Source of the DNA: Bacillota bacterium
Lineage (GTDB): Bacteria; Bacillota_I; Bacilli_A; Izemoplasmatales; Hujiaoplasmataceae
Direction of reading: 5' to 3'
Assembly (NCBI GenBank): GCA_018816905.1
Contig: JAHIVB010000012.1
Coordinates: 82,519 to 146,518 of the forward strand
DNA: 64,000 nucleotides
Notes under the pieces: generated by a model
Seen by the model: the letters and a program-made list of their open reading frames with translations, nothing else
Databases searched by the model: none
Told to the model about the DNA's origin: nothing
In this document: one piece after another, positions 18,221-27,725 of the stretch
How positions within the stretch are numbered: position 1 is the stretch's first letter
How the letters are laid out: each line of letters begins with the position of its first letter
Translations under genes and position numbers: made by a program

Positions 18221-19165
18221 ATGGAAAATAAGATTATTAATTTAGTTAAAGAGAACCAAATCATCATCATTTCAAGACACAAAAACCCGGATTTAGATGC
18301 TTATGGAGCACAATTCGGCCTTTACTATGCTTTAAAGGAGTATTTCCCAAACAAACAAATTTATGCAGTTGGCGATACCAATTCATTAAATAGTTTTCAA
18401 GATTTGGATGAAGTATCAGAAGAAATTCTTTCTAATTCGCTTTTATTCATTTTGGATACCGTTTCAAGTCAAATGTTGAAAGATGACAGTTATTCTCGCG
18501 CAAAAACCGTTGTATTAATTGATCATCATCAAAATGAACCCGATATTAGACATGATCTTTATTTAAGAAATGTCAAAGCATCTTCAACCTCTGAGATGGT
18601 CGCAAAAATGTTATCTCAAAACAGAATACCATATACAAAAGACTCCGCAAGAGCATTATTTATGGGGATCGTTGGCGATACTGGTAGATTTCTTTACTCT
18701 GGAACCACTTCTGAAACGATGAGAATAGCTGCGGACTTAATTGATGCCGGCGTAGATTTTTCAGATATCTACTCTAAAATGTACACCGAAACATTTCAAT
18801 CGAAGAAAGTGAAATCAGATTTCTTTCATTCGATTCAACTGACTCAACATAAGGTAGCGTATCATAACAACAACATTGCGTTTCTACAGAAACATCATTT
18901 AGATCCCAACTATGCAAGCAGGGGTTTAGTCAATCAAATGTCGGGAATTGAAGAAGTCCCAATTTGGGTTAACTTTACCGAAGACTCTAAAAACAATGTC
19001 ATATTGGTGGAAATCAGATCCAGGAGCATTCCTGTAGTAGAAGTCGCAAGAAATCATGGTGGTGGAGGGCATTTGCTTGCTTGTGGATGCCAATTGAAAA
19101 CTTGGGATGAAACATTAATCATATTGAAAGAACTAGACCACTTATTGGAGGAATATAATGGATAA
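18221..19165 (+). CDS. DHH/DHHA1 phosphoesterase, NrnA-like (copy 1)
   Basis: 314 residues. Motif I is RHKNPDLDAYGAQFGL (usually HxxPDGDAxGS), motif II an Asp in ILDTVS, motif III IDHH, and the DHHA1 substrate-binding end has HGGGGHLLACGC. NrnA proteins degrade 2-5 nt oligoribonucleotides and dephosphorylate pAp in the cytoplasm. ATG 18221 has GGAG 6 nt upstream. The next gene is a paralogue overlapping by 8 nt. Here the glycine of the usual PDGD is replaced by Leu (PDLD), so specificity may differ from the second copy. The location beside secreted nucleases suggests a role in finishing imported or internal short oligonucleotides. Confidence 0.88.
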   Translation: MENKIINLVKENQIIIISRHKNPDLDAYGAQFGLYYALKEYFPNKQIYAVGDTNSLNSFQDLDEVSEEILSNSLLFILDTVSSQMLKDDSYSRAKTVVLIDHHQNEPDIRHDLYLRNVKASSTSEMVAKMLSQNRIPYTKDSARALFMGIVGDTGRFLYSGTTSETMRIAADLIDAGVDFSDIYSKMYTETFQSKKVKSDFFHSIQLTQHKVAYHNNNIAFLQKHHLDPNYASRGLVNQMSGIEEVPIWVNFTEDSKNNVILVEIRSRSIPVVEVARNHGGGGHLLACGCQLKTWDETLIILKELDHLLEEYNG

Positions 19166-20117
19166 ACAATTTATACTGGATAAAATTCTAGAATACAAAA
19201 AAATCATCATCCATATGCACGCAAGGCCAGACGGAGATTGTTATGGGGCTGGTTTCGGACTAAAAAACATTTTAAAGGAATCGTTTCCTGAAAAAGAAGT
19301 ATATCTCGTTGGAGAAACGGCTGACTACGTTAGTTTTATCGGTGAGCCCGATATCATTCCGGATGAGACTTATCAAGGTGCTTTATCGATCGTTGTCGAC
19401 ACGGCAACTCATGAACGTGTAGCCGACCAAAGATATTCACTGGGAGAATATGTCATCAAAATCGATCATCATTTACCCGTAGACCAATATGGAGATTATC
19501 AGTACGTTGATACCTCAAGACCCGCAACAGCTCAGATTATACTGGAATTCTATATTGAATTCTCAAATATACTTAAGTTAAATATGGCAGCCGCAAGAGC
19601 TTTATATACTGGAATCATTACCGATACCGGAAGATTTAAATACAGAAGCGTAACTTCAGATACTTTTAAAGCCGTTGCTCATCTTCTCGATTTTGGACTG
19701 GACTTCACTTCAGTGCTCTCTATTTTAGATGTTAAAAGCGAGAATCAACTCAAACTTCAAGGATATGTGCTCCAAAACTTTGAAAAAACGTCTAATGGTG
19801 TTGCTTATATCAAAATGACGCCGGAGATTATAAAAAAATATGAAGTTACACTTGAAGAGGCAACTTCATTGGTCAATGAATTGTCTGTGTTACAAGATTG
19901 TCCGGTTTGGATGTTGTTTGCGGAATACGAAAACAATATCGTCCGTGCGAGGCTTCGTTCAAAAGGTCCTGCAATCGATAAACTCGCGAACAAATATGAC
20001 GGCGGTGGACATCCGATGGCTTGCGGAGCGAATTTAGGGAATTGGGAATCGGTTGAAAAAATATTGATCGATGCTGATTTACTTGTGAAAGAGTACAAAG
20101 AAAATAAGAAAGTATAA
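19158..20117 (+). CDS. DHH/DHHA1 phosphoesterase, NrnA-like (copy 2)
   Basis: 319 residues. Motif I is HARPDGDCYGAGFGL, motif II lies in IVVDTATHE, motif III is KIDHH, and the DHHA1 end reads YDGGGHPMACGANL. All metal ligands expected for an NrnA-type enzyme are present, and this copy keeps the canonical PDGD. It overlaps copy 1 by 8 nt, so the two are co-translated and may form a heterodimer or have split substrates (oligonucleotides versus pAp). A terminator follows. Confidence 0.9.
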   Translation: MDKQFILDKILEYKKIIIHMHARPDGDCYGAGFGLKNILKESFPEKEVYLVGETADYVSFIGEPDIIPDETYQGALSIVVDTATHERVADQRYSLGEYVIKIDHHLPVDQYGDYQYVDTSRPATAQIILEFYIEFSNILKLNMAAARALYTGIITDTGRFKYRSVTSDTFKAVAHLLDFGLDFTSVLSILDVKSENQLKLQGYVLQNFEKTSNGVAYIKMTPEIIKKYEVTLEEATSLVNELSVLQDCPVWMLFAEYENNIVRARLRSKGPAIDKLANKYDGGGHPMACGANLGNWESVEKILIDADLLVKEYKENKKV

Positions 20118-20167
20118 ATCTTATTTTTTGTTTTAAAAAAACAATTAAATTAAAAAAAAATAAAAAT

Positions 20168-20205
20168 GAAAGTGTTTTCTTGTGTATGAATAACACTTTC
20201 TTTTT
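20168..20205 (+). terminator. Intrinsic terminator
   Basis: GAAAGTGTT / AACACTTTC stem followed by TTTTT. Confidence 0.85.
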
Positions 20206-20213
20206 GTTATAAT
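20205..20213 (+). promoter_or_regulatory. Extended -10 promoter
   Basis: TGT-TATAAT, overlapping the T-run of the preceding terminator and reading into the Na/Pi cotransporter gene. Confidence 0.55.
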
Positions 20214-20254
20214 AAATCCGGTTCAAAATCTTAATTGGATTTTCGGAGGATTGA

Positions 20255-21928
20255 ATGTACCCAATTATTTTAACAATCGATTGGAAAGTTACTATTTTTG
20301 AGATTCTTGGAGGGCTTGGTATCTTCTTGTTCGGTATCAATTTAATGAGTACTGCACTGAAGAAGCTAGCTGGGTCAAAATTGAAGTTGTTTTTAGAGAA
20401 GGCAACGAATACTCCTTTTAAGGGGATTCTTGTTGGTATTTTAATAACCGCAATCATTCAGTCATCTTCCGCTACTACGGCAATCGTCGTTGGGCTTGTA
20501 CGTGCAGGACTCATGACTTTGCCACAAGCGGTAGGGGTTGTTTTTGGTGCGAATATAGGTACTACCGTTACCTCGTTGTTAATTTCGCTAAAAATTGGCG
20601 ATTATGCAATGCCAATTATGTTTGTCGGAAGTGTTATGACATTTTTCTTTCAAGGCAGAAAAGTCAAGGAAGCAGGTCAAGCCATTTTGGGATTTGGAAT
20701 GTTGTTCTTCGGTCTGGAAACGATGGGAGACTCCTTGAAACAATTAGTAGAGTTAGAAGCTTTCAGCAATATGCTCATAAGCGTGTCTGACATGCCAATC
20801 CTCGGCGTTTTAGTCGGAATGGTGACTACGGCTTTGATTCAATCATCATCGGCTACAATCGGTATTCTCCAACAGCTATATTCTACTGGAGGCGTACCTT
20901 TGATTGGTGCGATTGCAATTGTCCTAGGAGACAACATTGGCACGACTGTGACATCCGTTATGGCCGCCGCAGGAGGATCTTCAGCCGCAAAAAGAACCGC
21001 AGGAGTTCATGTTGTATTTAACTTAATCGGTTCGATCATTTTCCTAATATTGATTCATCCTTTTTTCTTACTTATATCATTCTTGGGAGAACATTTAATT
21101 CCAGATTTTCTTACGAATAAATTCACCATTTCATTGACCCACGTTCTATTCAACTTGATTAACGTGTTTATCATGTACTGGTTTATAAAACAACTTGTCT
21201 GGTTGGTGACCAAAATCGTTCCTTCGAAGAATGAAATAGCAATGAATGATGTAGTCCTTGAGGAACATTTGATCAAATCATCTCCTGATTTAGCTTTAGA
21301 GAACGCCCTTAAAGCCATTACAAATATGGGTAATGTTTGTAAAGTTATGTTTGAATATACATATGATTTTTCCATCAATAAAGATTTGAAAGTCAAAGAA
21401 TTAGGAATTCAATGCGAAGAACTTCTTGATACAATGGACGATAAAATCCATAATTACTTAATCAAAATCAGCGCAAATGATTTGGGAGACAAACAAGTTC
21501 AACAAATCGCAAAAGACATGGACACGATTACAGATCTTGAACGTGTAGGGGATCATCTTACCAATTTAATTGAGTTTTTTGACGAAAGACATGTTCAAAA
21601 GATAGAGTTGTTCCCGGAAGCGAAAGCAGATTTGACAGAACTTTATGAACTTTTGAGAAAAACGCTTCATCAATCCTTAGAAGCCTACGCTACCAAAAAC
21701 AAAGAATTGGCGATGGAAGTGAATGTTCGGGAAGACCTTTTGGACAAATTGGTCAAGAAATACCGGAAAAATCATGTGACTCGCGTCAATGACAATAAAT
21801 GTGCTGAAACAGATGCCGGATTCTATGTGGATATTCTTTCTAACATGGAACGTATCGGAGATCACTGTAATAACATCGTTATAAACATTCTAAGCGAAAG
21901 TTATACTCACGACGACACTTATTTCTAA
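20255..21928 (+). CDS. Na+/phosphate cotransporter (NptA/PNaS) with PhoU domain
   Basis: 557 residues. The membrane half (about 1-330) contains two inverted Na_Pi_cotrans repeats, each with the QSSSATT-type signature (near residues 69 and 195) and the partner motif GANIGTT or GDNIGTT. The C-terminal half (about 340-550) is a two-bundle PhoU-like cytoplasmic domain with DLERVGDHLTNL and NMERIGDHCNN. Family role: sodium-driven phosphate uptake or export. Next to a nucleic-acid degradation locus it could balance phosphate released from DNA, but this is inference. GGAGG precedes the ATG. Confidence 0.92.
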   Translation: MYPIILTIDWKVTIFEILGGLGIFLFGINLMSTALKKLAGSKLKLFLEKATNTPFKGILVGILITAIIQSSSATTAIVVGLVRAGLMTLPQAVGVVFGANIGTTVTSLLISLKIGDYAMPIMFVGSVMTFFFQGRKVKEAGQAILGFGMLFFGLETMGDSLKQLVELEAFSNMLISVSDMPILGVLVGMVTTALIQSSSATIGILQQLYSTGGVPLIGAIAIVLGDNIGTTVTSVMAAAGGSSAAKRTAGVHVVFNLIGSIIFLILIHPFFLLISFLGEHLIPDFLTNKFTISLTHVLFNLINVFIMYWFIKQLVWLVTKIVPSKNEIAMNDVVLEEHLIKSSPDLALENALKAITNMGNVCKVMFEYTYDFSINKDLKVKELGIQCEELLDTMDDKIHNYLIKISANDLGDKQVQQIAKDMDTITDLERVGDHLTNLIEFFDERHVQKIELFPEAKADLTELYELLRKTLHQSLEAYATKNKELAMEVNVREDLLDKLVKKYRKNHVTRVNDNKCAETDAGFYVDILSNMERIGDHCNNIVINILSESYTHDDTYF

Positions 21929-22019
21929 AAAAAACTTTACAAACATTCGAAAATATGATACTTGTATTTATTGTCGATATAATATATAATATGTAAAGCA
22001 TTTAGAGGGTGGTTTCATC

Positions 22020-22397
22020 ATGCGTGTTCAACTTGAATTCAAAATGGCGACGGATGGGGTTCAAACGTATCATTACCATGGGTTTGGAATCCTTTCAGAA
22101 AACACGCTTCGCTTCATCGATCGGGACAAAGATCATTACGAGTTTTGCTTTTCCGATTCGAAGAACATCACAATGAATCGCATTGGGCAGTCTCCTTTGA
22201 AAATGACTTTTGTGAAAGACACGAAATCTTCTGCTAGTATTTCGCAGGATGGGTACTCTCTTTTGCTTGAAGTTTTAACGACTGAGTTGATTGTCGAAAA
22301 GAATCGAATCGATATTATATATCAAATCACCGACGGTGAATCTATTTTTTCCAAACATCATCTCATGATGGATTGGAATCATCAATGGAAGGAATAA
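22020..22397 (+). CDS. DUF1934 (YwiB-like) beta-barrel protein
   Basis: 125 residues matching the DUF1934 family, a small lipocalin-like beta-barrel of unknown function. In B. subtilis ywiB lies near rpoE and pyrG, and the same neighbourhood occurs here. It ends with the typical HHLMMDW-type strand. A GAGGGTGG ribosome site precedes the ATG; rpoE starts 4 nt after the stop. Confidence 0.8.
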   Translation: MRVQLEFKMATDGVQTYHYHGFGILSENTLRFIDRDKDHYEFCFSDSKNITMNRIGQSPLKMTFVKDTKSSASISQDGYSLLLEVLTTELIVEKNRIDIIYQITDGESIFSKHHLMMDWNHQWKE

Positions 22398-22401
22398 TCA
22401 T

Positions 22402-22944
22402 ATGGCAGATTGGAATCAAATGTCTTTAATGGAAGTGGCCGAAAGTACGTTGAAGCAAAATAAGCAACCAATGTCTTTTTTGGAACTTTTCCAGGCAGTA
22501 TGTGCAAACAAACAAATAAGCGAAGACGAGAAGAACGAAATCATTTCACAGGTCTACGCTGATTTTATCACGTCTGCTAAATTTGTTTATGTTGGAGACG
22601 ATCTTTGGGACTTAAAGAGTCGCCAATCAATAGATCTCTGGGATAAAGACGGAGCCTTTTACCAAGAATTCCCTGATTTCGAAGAAGAAGTTGAAGAAGT
22701 CGAAGAAGAGGAAGAAGAGTTTGAAGACGACCTCGACGTTGACGAAGAAGATGAGGAAGAACTCGAAGAAGAGGAAGAGGAAGAAGACATTTACGAAGAT
22801 GATATCGATTATGATGAATTTGATGAAGACGAAGAAGACTTCATTGAAGATACTGATGATATCGCACTTGAAGAGGAAGAAGATTTCGATGACGACAAGT
22901 ACAATGAGTACATGGACGATTACGAAAAGATGTATGACGAATAA
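22402..22944 (+). CDS. rpoE: DNA-directed RNA polymerase delta subunit
   Basis: 180 residues. About 1-85 form the HARE-HTH fold (MSLMEVAESTLKQNKQPMSF ... FVYVGDDLWDLKSRQS). The rest is an almost continuous Glu/Asp tail, typical of Bacillota delta, which displaces nucleic acids from RNA polymerase and speeds recycling. The acidic tail creates long open frames on the other strand and in another frame, which are not genes. It is co-transcribed with DUF1934 and followed by the pyrG promoter. Confidence 0.95.
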   Translation: MADWNQMSLMEVAESTLKQNKQPMSFLELFQAVCANKQISEDEKNEIISQVYADFITSAKFVYVGDDLWDLKSRQSIDLWDKDGAFYQEFPDFEEEVEEVEEEEEEFEDDLDVDEEDEEELEEEEEEEDIYEDDIDYDEFDEDEEDFIEDTDDIALEEEEDFDDDKYNEYMDDYEKMYDE

Positions 22945-22956
22945 TATCAAATTGAA

Positions 22957-22985
22957 TTGATTTCAAATCATGAATTTGTTATAAT
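22957..22985 (+). promoter_or_regulatory. pyrG promoter
   Basis: TTGATT (-35, 22957-22962), 17-nt spacer, TATAAT (-10, 22980-22985) with TGT just upstream (extended -10). Transcription should start near 22991-22992. Confidence 0.75.
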
Positions 22986-23007
22986 CTTAAAGAGCTCACT
23001 AAAAATC

Positions 23008-23039
23008 GGTTCTCCATAACGGGGAACCTTTTCTTTTTT
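23008..23039 (+). terminator. Attenuator hairpin in the pyrG leader
   Basis: GGTTCTCC / GGGGAACC 8-bp stem, loop ATAAC, then TTTTCTTTTTT. It lies only about 16 nt after the predicted start and 24 nt before the pyrG start codon, so every pyrG transcript from this promoter must pass it. B. subtilis pyrG has an attenuator in the same place, controlled by CTP. Confidence 0.75.
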
Positions 23040-23041
23040 GA

Positions 23042-24664
<1,623 letters not shown>

Positions 24665-24708
24665 AAAGGTCAGTTTCTACATTGGATTGAGCGATAAATA
24701 TAAAGATT

Positions 24709-24739
24709 AGAAAATCATAAAGATTTTCTTCTTTTTTTT
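24709..24739 (+). terminator. Intrinsic terminator after pyrG
   Basis: AGAAAATC / GATTTTCT stem, loop ATAAA, followed by a T-rich run. Confidence 0.75.
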
Positions 24740-24751
24740 GTAAATTAGGTA

Positions 24752-24780
24752 TTGTGTTCTACACAGTACTGTGCTACAAT
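24752..24780 (+). promoter_or_regulatory. PadR gene promoter with palindromic operator
   Basis: TTGTGT (-35, 24752-24757), exact 17-nt spacer, TACAAT (-10, 24775-24780). The perfect 12-bp palindrome CACAGTACTGTG occupies 24762-24773 inside the spacer, the expected place for an autorepressor site. Confidence 0.7.
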
Positions 24781-24798
24781 ATATTCAGGAGGGATGTT

Positions 24799-25170
24799 AT
24801 GAACTCACAATTTAAAAGAGGAATCATTGAATTATGTGTTTTATCCGAGTTATTGTCAGAGGACAAATATGGATATCTTATCATCAGTAGCATTTCAGAA
24901 TACCTTGATGTGAACGATAATACGATTTATCCAATTTTAAGAAGACTGACGCAAGATGGATATTTTCTGACTTACTTGGAAGAGTCAAATCTTGGTGCAC
25001 CAAGAAAGTACTATCAAATGACAGAAAAAGGTTTGAATTACTACATATCATTAAGAGATGAATGGGATGAATTCATCGGTGGCGTTTACCAGATATTAAA
25101 TAAAGGAGGAAACAAAGGTGAAGAAGTTCTTAGAAGAACTAGAGAAAGAATTAACAAAAAACGGAATTAA
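24799..25170 (+). CDS. PadR-family transcriptional regulator
   Basis: 123 residues. The winged-helix PadR fold is shown by FKRGIIELCVLSELL, DKYGYLII, DNTIYPILRRLTQDGYF and the wing GAPRKYYQMTEKG. ATG 24799 follows AGGAGG; codons upstream of it overlap the promoter. Its 3' end overlaps the next gene by 53 nt, where the downstream ribosome site lies. PadR genes are commonly paired with a HAAS/DUF4097 membrane-stress gene, as here. A palindrome in its promoter suggests autorepression. Confidence 0.9.
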   Translation: MNSQFKRGIIELCVLSELLSEDKYGYLIISSISEYLDVNDNTIYPILRRLTQDGYFLTYLEESNLGAPRKYYQMTEKGLNYYISLRDEWDEFIGGVYQILNKGGNKGEEVLRRTRERINKKRN

Positions 25171-26074
25171 GAAATCAGAAATTGAAGAGATATTGCATGA
25201 CCACGAAGAGATGATTAAGGAGGCAAAAAAAGAAGGATTATCGGATGAAGAAATTGAAACGAAATTCGGAAGTCCAAAACACGTAGCCGACGAACTTGGA
25301 TCATTCAGTCAAAATGAAGACGATGTAGAATCAGACATCGAAGGATTTGGTCTATTTAAATCCTTTTCGGTTCAGGAAGATTTCAATATCAACATCGGAC
25401 TCGTTGATGAAGATTTTGAACTATCCGGAGAAGACTCAAGCGAAATCAAAGTCTACTACAAAGGAAAAATTGACTTAAACAAGTATCAAATTACATTTGA
25501 GGACAATGTATTTACATTGAAAGAGCCAAAGATGGGGTTTAGCTTATTTGGAATTAGAAGATCAGCCAGTGCTACTATTCTAATCAAAATTCCATACAGA
25601 ATGATTCCGCAATGTATAATTTCAGCTGTCAATGCGGATGCCATCATCAACAAAATCAAATCCGGCACGTTCCAAATCAAATCGACCAATGGAGACATGT
25701 CTCTAGCTGATATCAGTTCGAAGCTATTTAAAACAGATACAGTCAATGGCGACATGAAAATCAAGAGACTGAAAACAGAAGCGATTGAATTTGTGACGAT
25801 TAGTGGAGATGTAACTTTAGAACACATTGATTGCGAAAACAATTTTGCAGTAAATTCAGTCAGTGGCGACATGAATATTAACAATATGCACTGTGGCGAA
25901 TGCAGTTTTCATACCGTCAGTGGAGATATCGAGGGTAATAATTTCTATCCAACAAGCATTTCGGTCAAATCAGTATCAGGTGATATAGATATCCGAAATG
26001 AGGATATGAGCCATCAAATCGAGATCAAAAGCAAAAAGTCTGTATCTGGCAGTATCAATATCGGTAAAAAATAG
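25118..26074 (+). CDS. HAAS-domain (DUF1700) and DUF4097 protein
   Basis: 318 residues. The first about 60 are a HAAS helical domain (FLEELEKELTKNG ... EIEEILHDHEEMIKEA ... KFGSPKHVADEL). From about 85 on, a DUF4097-type beta-helix shows a repeated VNGDM / VSGDI rung roughly every 18-22 residues. I see no clear transmembrane segment, unlike many HAAS proteins. Start is GTG 25118 with AAGGAGG 8 nt upstream, inside padR. PadR/HAAS/DUF4097 sets often respond to envelope stress; this role is by association. Confidence 0.85.
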   Translation: MKKFLEELEKELTKNGIKKSEIEEILHDHEEMIKEAKKEGLSDEEIETKFGSPKHVADELGSFSQNEDDVESDIEGFGLFKSFSVQEDFNINIGLVDEDFELSGEDSSEIKVYYKGKIDLNKYQITFEDNVFTLKEPKMGFSLFGIRRSASATILIKIPYRMIPQCIISAVNADAIINKIKSGTFQIKSTNGDMSLADISSKLFKTDTVNGDMKIKRLKTEAIEFVTISGDVTLEHIDCENNFAVNSVSGDMNINNMHCGECSFHTVSGDIEGNNFYPTSISVKSVSGDIDIRNEDMSHQIEIKSKKSVSGSINIGKK

Positions 26075-26111
26075 AAAACTTTTGGTATAATATTGACAAG
26101 AGGTGATGATT

Positions 26112-27605
26112 TTGGAAGCATTAAATGAATTTAGAGAACTTGTCAAAAAAGCAAAAGCGTATATTTACGCCTTACAACTCATCGGTTGGGATTCCAATAC
26201 AGAAGCGCCGAGAGGATCTTTCCCTAGAAGAGCTGAAATGGTAGGAATATTAAGTTCCGAGCTATTTAAGCTACAAACCGGACAAAGGACTGTTGAAGTC
26301 ATCAACGAGTTGTTTGAACAAAAGGATGCGCTTGAACCACTTGTGCAAAGAGAAATCAAAAAAGCAAAGAAGGATCTCGATAAAATTATCAAGATTCCTG
26401 AGAATGAGTTTGTGGAATATCAAAAATTGCTTCAACTGTCTCAATCTTCATGGGAAGAAGCGAAAGAAAAAAGCGACTTCAGTCTTTTCAAAGACGATTT
26501 GGTCAAGATTGTAGAGTACAACCGTAAGTTTGTTTCATATTATGGAATCGACGATGAACCATACAACATCCTTCTTGATGATTATGAAGAAGGAATGACA
26601 ATGAAAGAATTCGATCAATTCTTTGATGTTTTAAGAACAGATCTTGTTCCATTTGTCAAAGAAGTTTTATCTGCCAAAAAGAAAGAAAACGACGACTTTA
26701 TGACTGCTTTTTTCAACAAAGAAGGTCAACAAAAATTCTGCGATTATCTTATTGATGTCATGGCTTTCGATCGCTCACGAGGCGTAATGAAGAAATCCGT
26801 TCATCCGTTCACGTGGAACACTTCACCTGACGATGTACGTTTTACTACCAGATATCTTGAAAACTTGATGTTCTCATCCATTTTCGCAGCCATTCATGAA
26901 CTTGGCCACGCGACATATGAACAACAAATATCAAGAGAATTTGACGATACGCTGTTAAATAGCGGTACCTCCATGGGCATTCATGAATCTCAATCAAGAT
27001 TTTATGAAAACGTCATTGGAAGGTCAAAAGCTTTCTGGGAGACTCATTATCCAAAACTTCAAAGCATTTTCAAAGAAGAGCTTAAAGATGTGTCATTAGA
27101 AGACTTTTATAGAGCCGCAAACAAGGTAGAAGCTTCTTTCATCAGAGTAGAAGCAGACGAATTGACTTATGCTCTTCACATCATGATGAGATACACCATA
27201 GAAAAGAAATTATTTAGTGGCGAAATCGAAGTCGAGCAACTTCCACAACTTTGGAATAAAATGTCCGAAGAGTATCTTGGAATCACGCCGACGAATGACG
27301 CTGAAGGTGTATTGCAAGACGTTCACTGGAGTGCGGGATTACTCGGATATTTTCCAACCTATGCTTTAGGTAGCGCGTACGCAGCGCAATTCTATAATAC
27401 AATGAAAAAAGAACTAGATATCGACAATCTGGTTCGAAATAACAAAATCAGTGAAATCAATGCGTGGTTAAAGGAGAAAATCCATAAATATGGAGCTTCC
27501 AAGTCGCCTAAAGAACTCCTTCTAGAAGTGACAAACGAAGAGTTCAACCCAAAGTACTACGTGGAATATCTTAAAGAGAAATATACTGAAATTTTCTTGA
27601 AATAA
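26112..27605 (+). CDS. M32 family metallocarboxypeptidase (carboxypeptidase Taq)
   Basis: About 497 residues. The zinc motif is HELGH (in AAIHELGHATYEQQ), followed by GTSMGIHESQSRFYENVIGRS, the M32 signature supplying the third ligand and substrate contacts. The N-terminus has QLIGWDSNTEAPRGSFPRRAE. Start: TTG 26112 is spaced correctly from AGAGGTGAT; the GTG 26103 and ATG 26106 lie inside that site. The enzyme removes C-terminal residues from peptides in the cytoplasm. It stands alone between promoters and a strong terminator. Confidence 0.92.
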   Translation: MEALNEFRELVKKAKAYIYALQLIGWDSNTEAPRGSFPRRAEMVGILSSELFKLQTGQRTVEVINELFEQKDALEPLVQREIKKAKKDLDKIIKIPENEFVEYQKLLQLSQSSWEEAKEKSDFSLFKDDLVKIVEYNRKFVSYYGIDDEPYNILLDDYEEGMTMKEFDQFFDVLRTDLVPFVKEVLSAKKKENDDFMTAFFNKEGQQKFCDYLIDVMAFDRSRGVMKKSVHPFTWNTSPDDVRFTTRYLENLMFSSIFAAIHELGHATYEQQISREFDDTLLNSGTSMGIHESQSRFYENVIGRSKAFWETHYPKLQSIFKEELKDVSLEDFYRAANKVEASFIRVEADELTYALHIMMRYTIEKKLFSGEIEVEQLPQLWNKMSEEYLGITPTNDAEGVLQDVHWSAGLLGYFPTYALGSAYAAQFYNTMKKELDIDNLVRNNKISEINAWLKEKIHKYGASKSPKELLLEVTNEEFNPKYYVEYLKEKYTEIFLK

Positions 27606-27608
27606 TCT

Positions 27609-27638
27609 AGAAGGCAAATCTCCTGATTTGCCTTCTTT
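27609..27638 (+). terminator. Intrinsic terminator
   Basis: AGAAGGCAAATC / GATTTGCCTTCT stem, tetraloop, then TTT. Confidence 0.85.
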
Positions 27639-27656
27639 CATTTATTTTCACAAATT

Positions 27657-27701
27657 CGATAAATGATTATCATAAAAAAAACAACAATTAATGATATAAT
27701 A
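27657..27701 (+). promoter_or_regulatory. tldD promoter with Fur-like inverted repeat
   Basis: TGA-TATAAT extended -10 at 27693-27701. Around the -35 region (27657-27672) the sequence CGATAAATGATTATCA resembles a Fur/PerR box with a 2-nt centre. The operator call is tentative. Confidence 0.4.
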
Positions 27702-27725
27702 TAAAAAAACGGTAGGAGGAATATT

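Noticed and set aside
22627..22960. Long frames opposite and out of frame with the rpoE tail
   Set aside because: Caused by the GAA/GAT-rich acidic tail; low-complexity shadows.
26805..26820. parS-like sequence (CCGTTCACGTGGAACA)
   Set aside because: The right half fits the ParB site but the left half matches poorly, and it lies within the coding sequence of the M32 peptidase.
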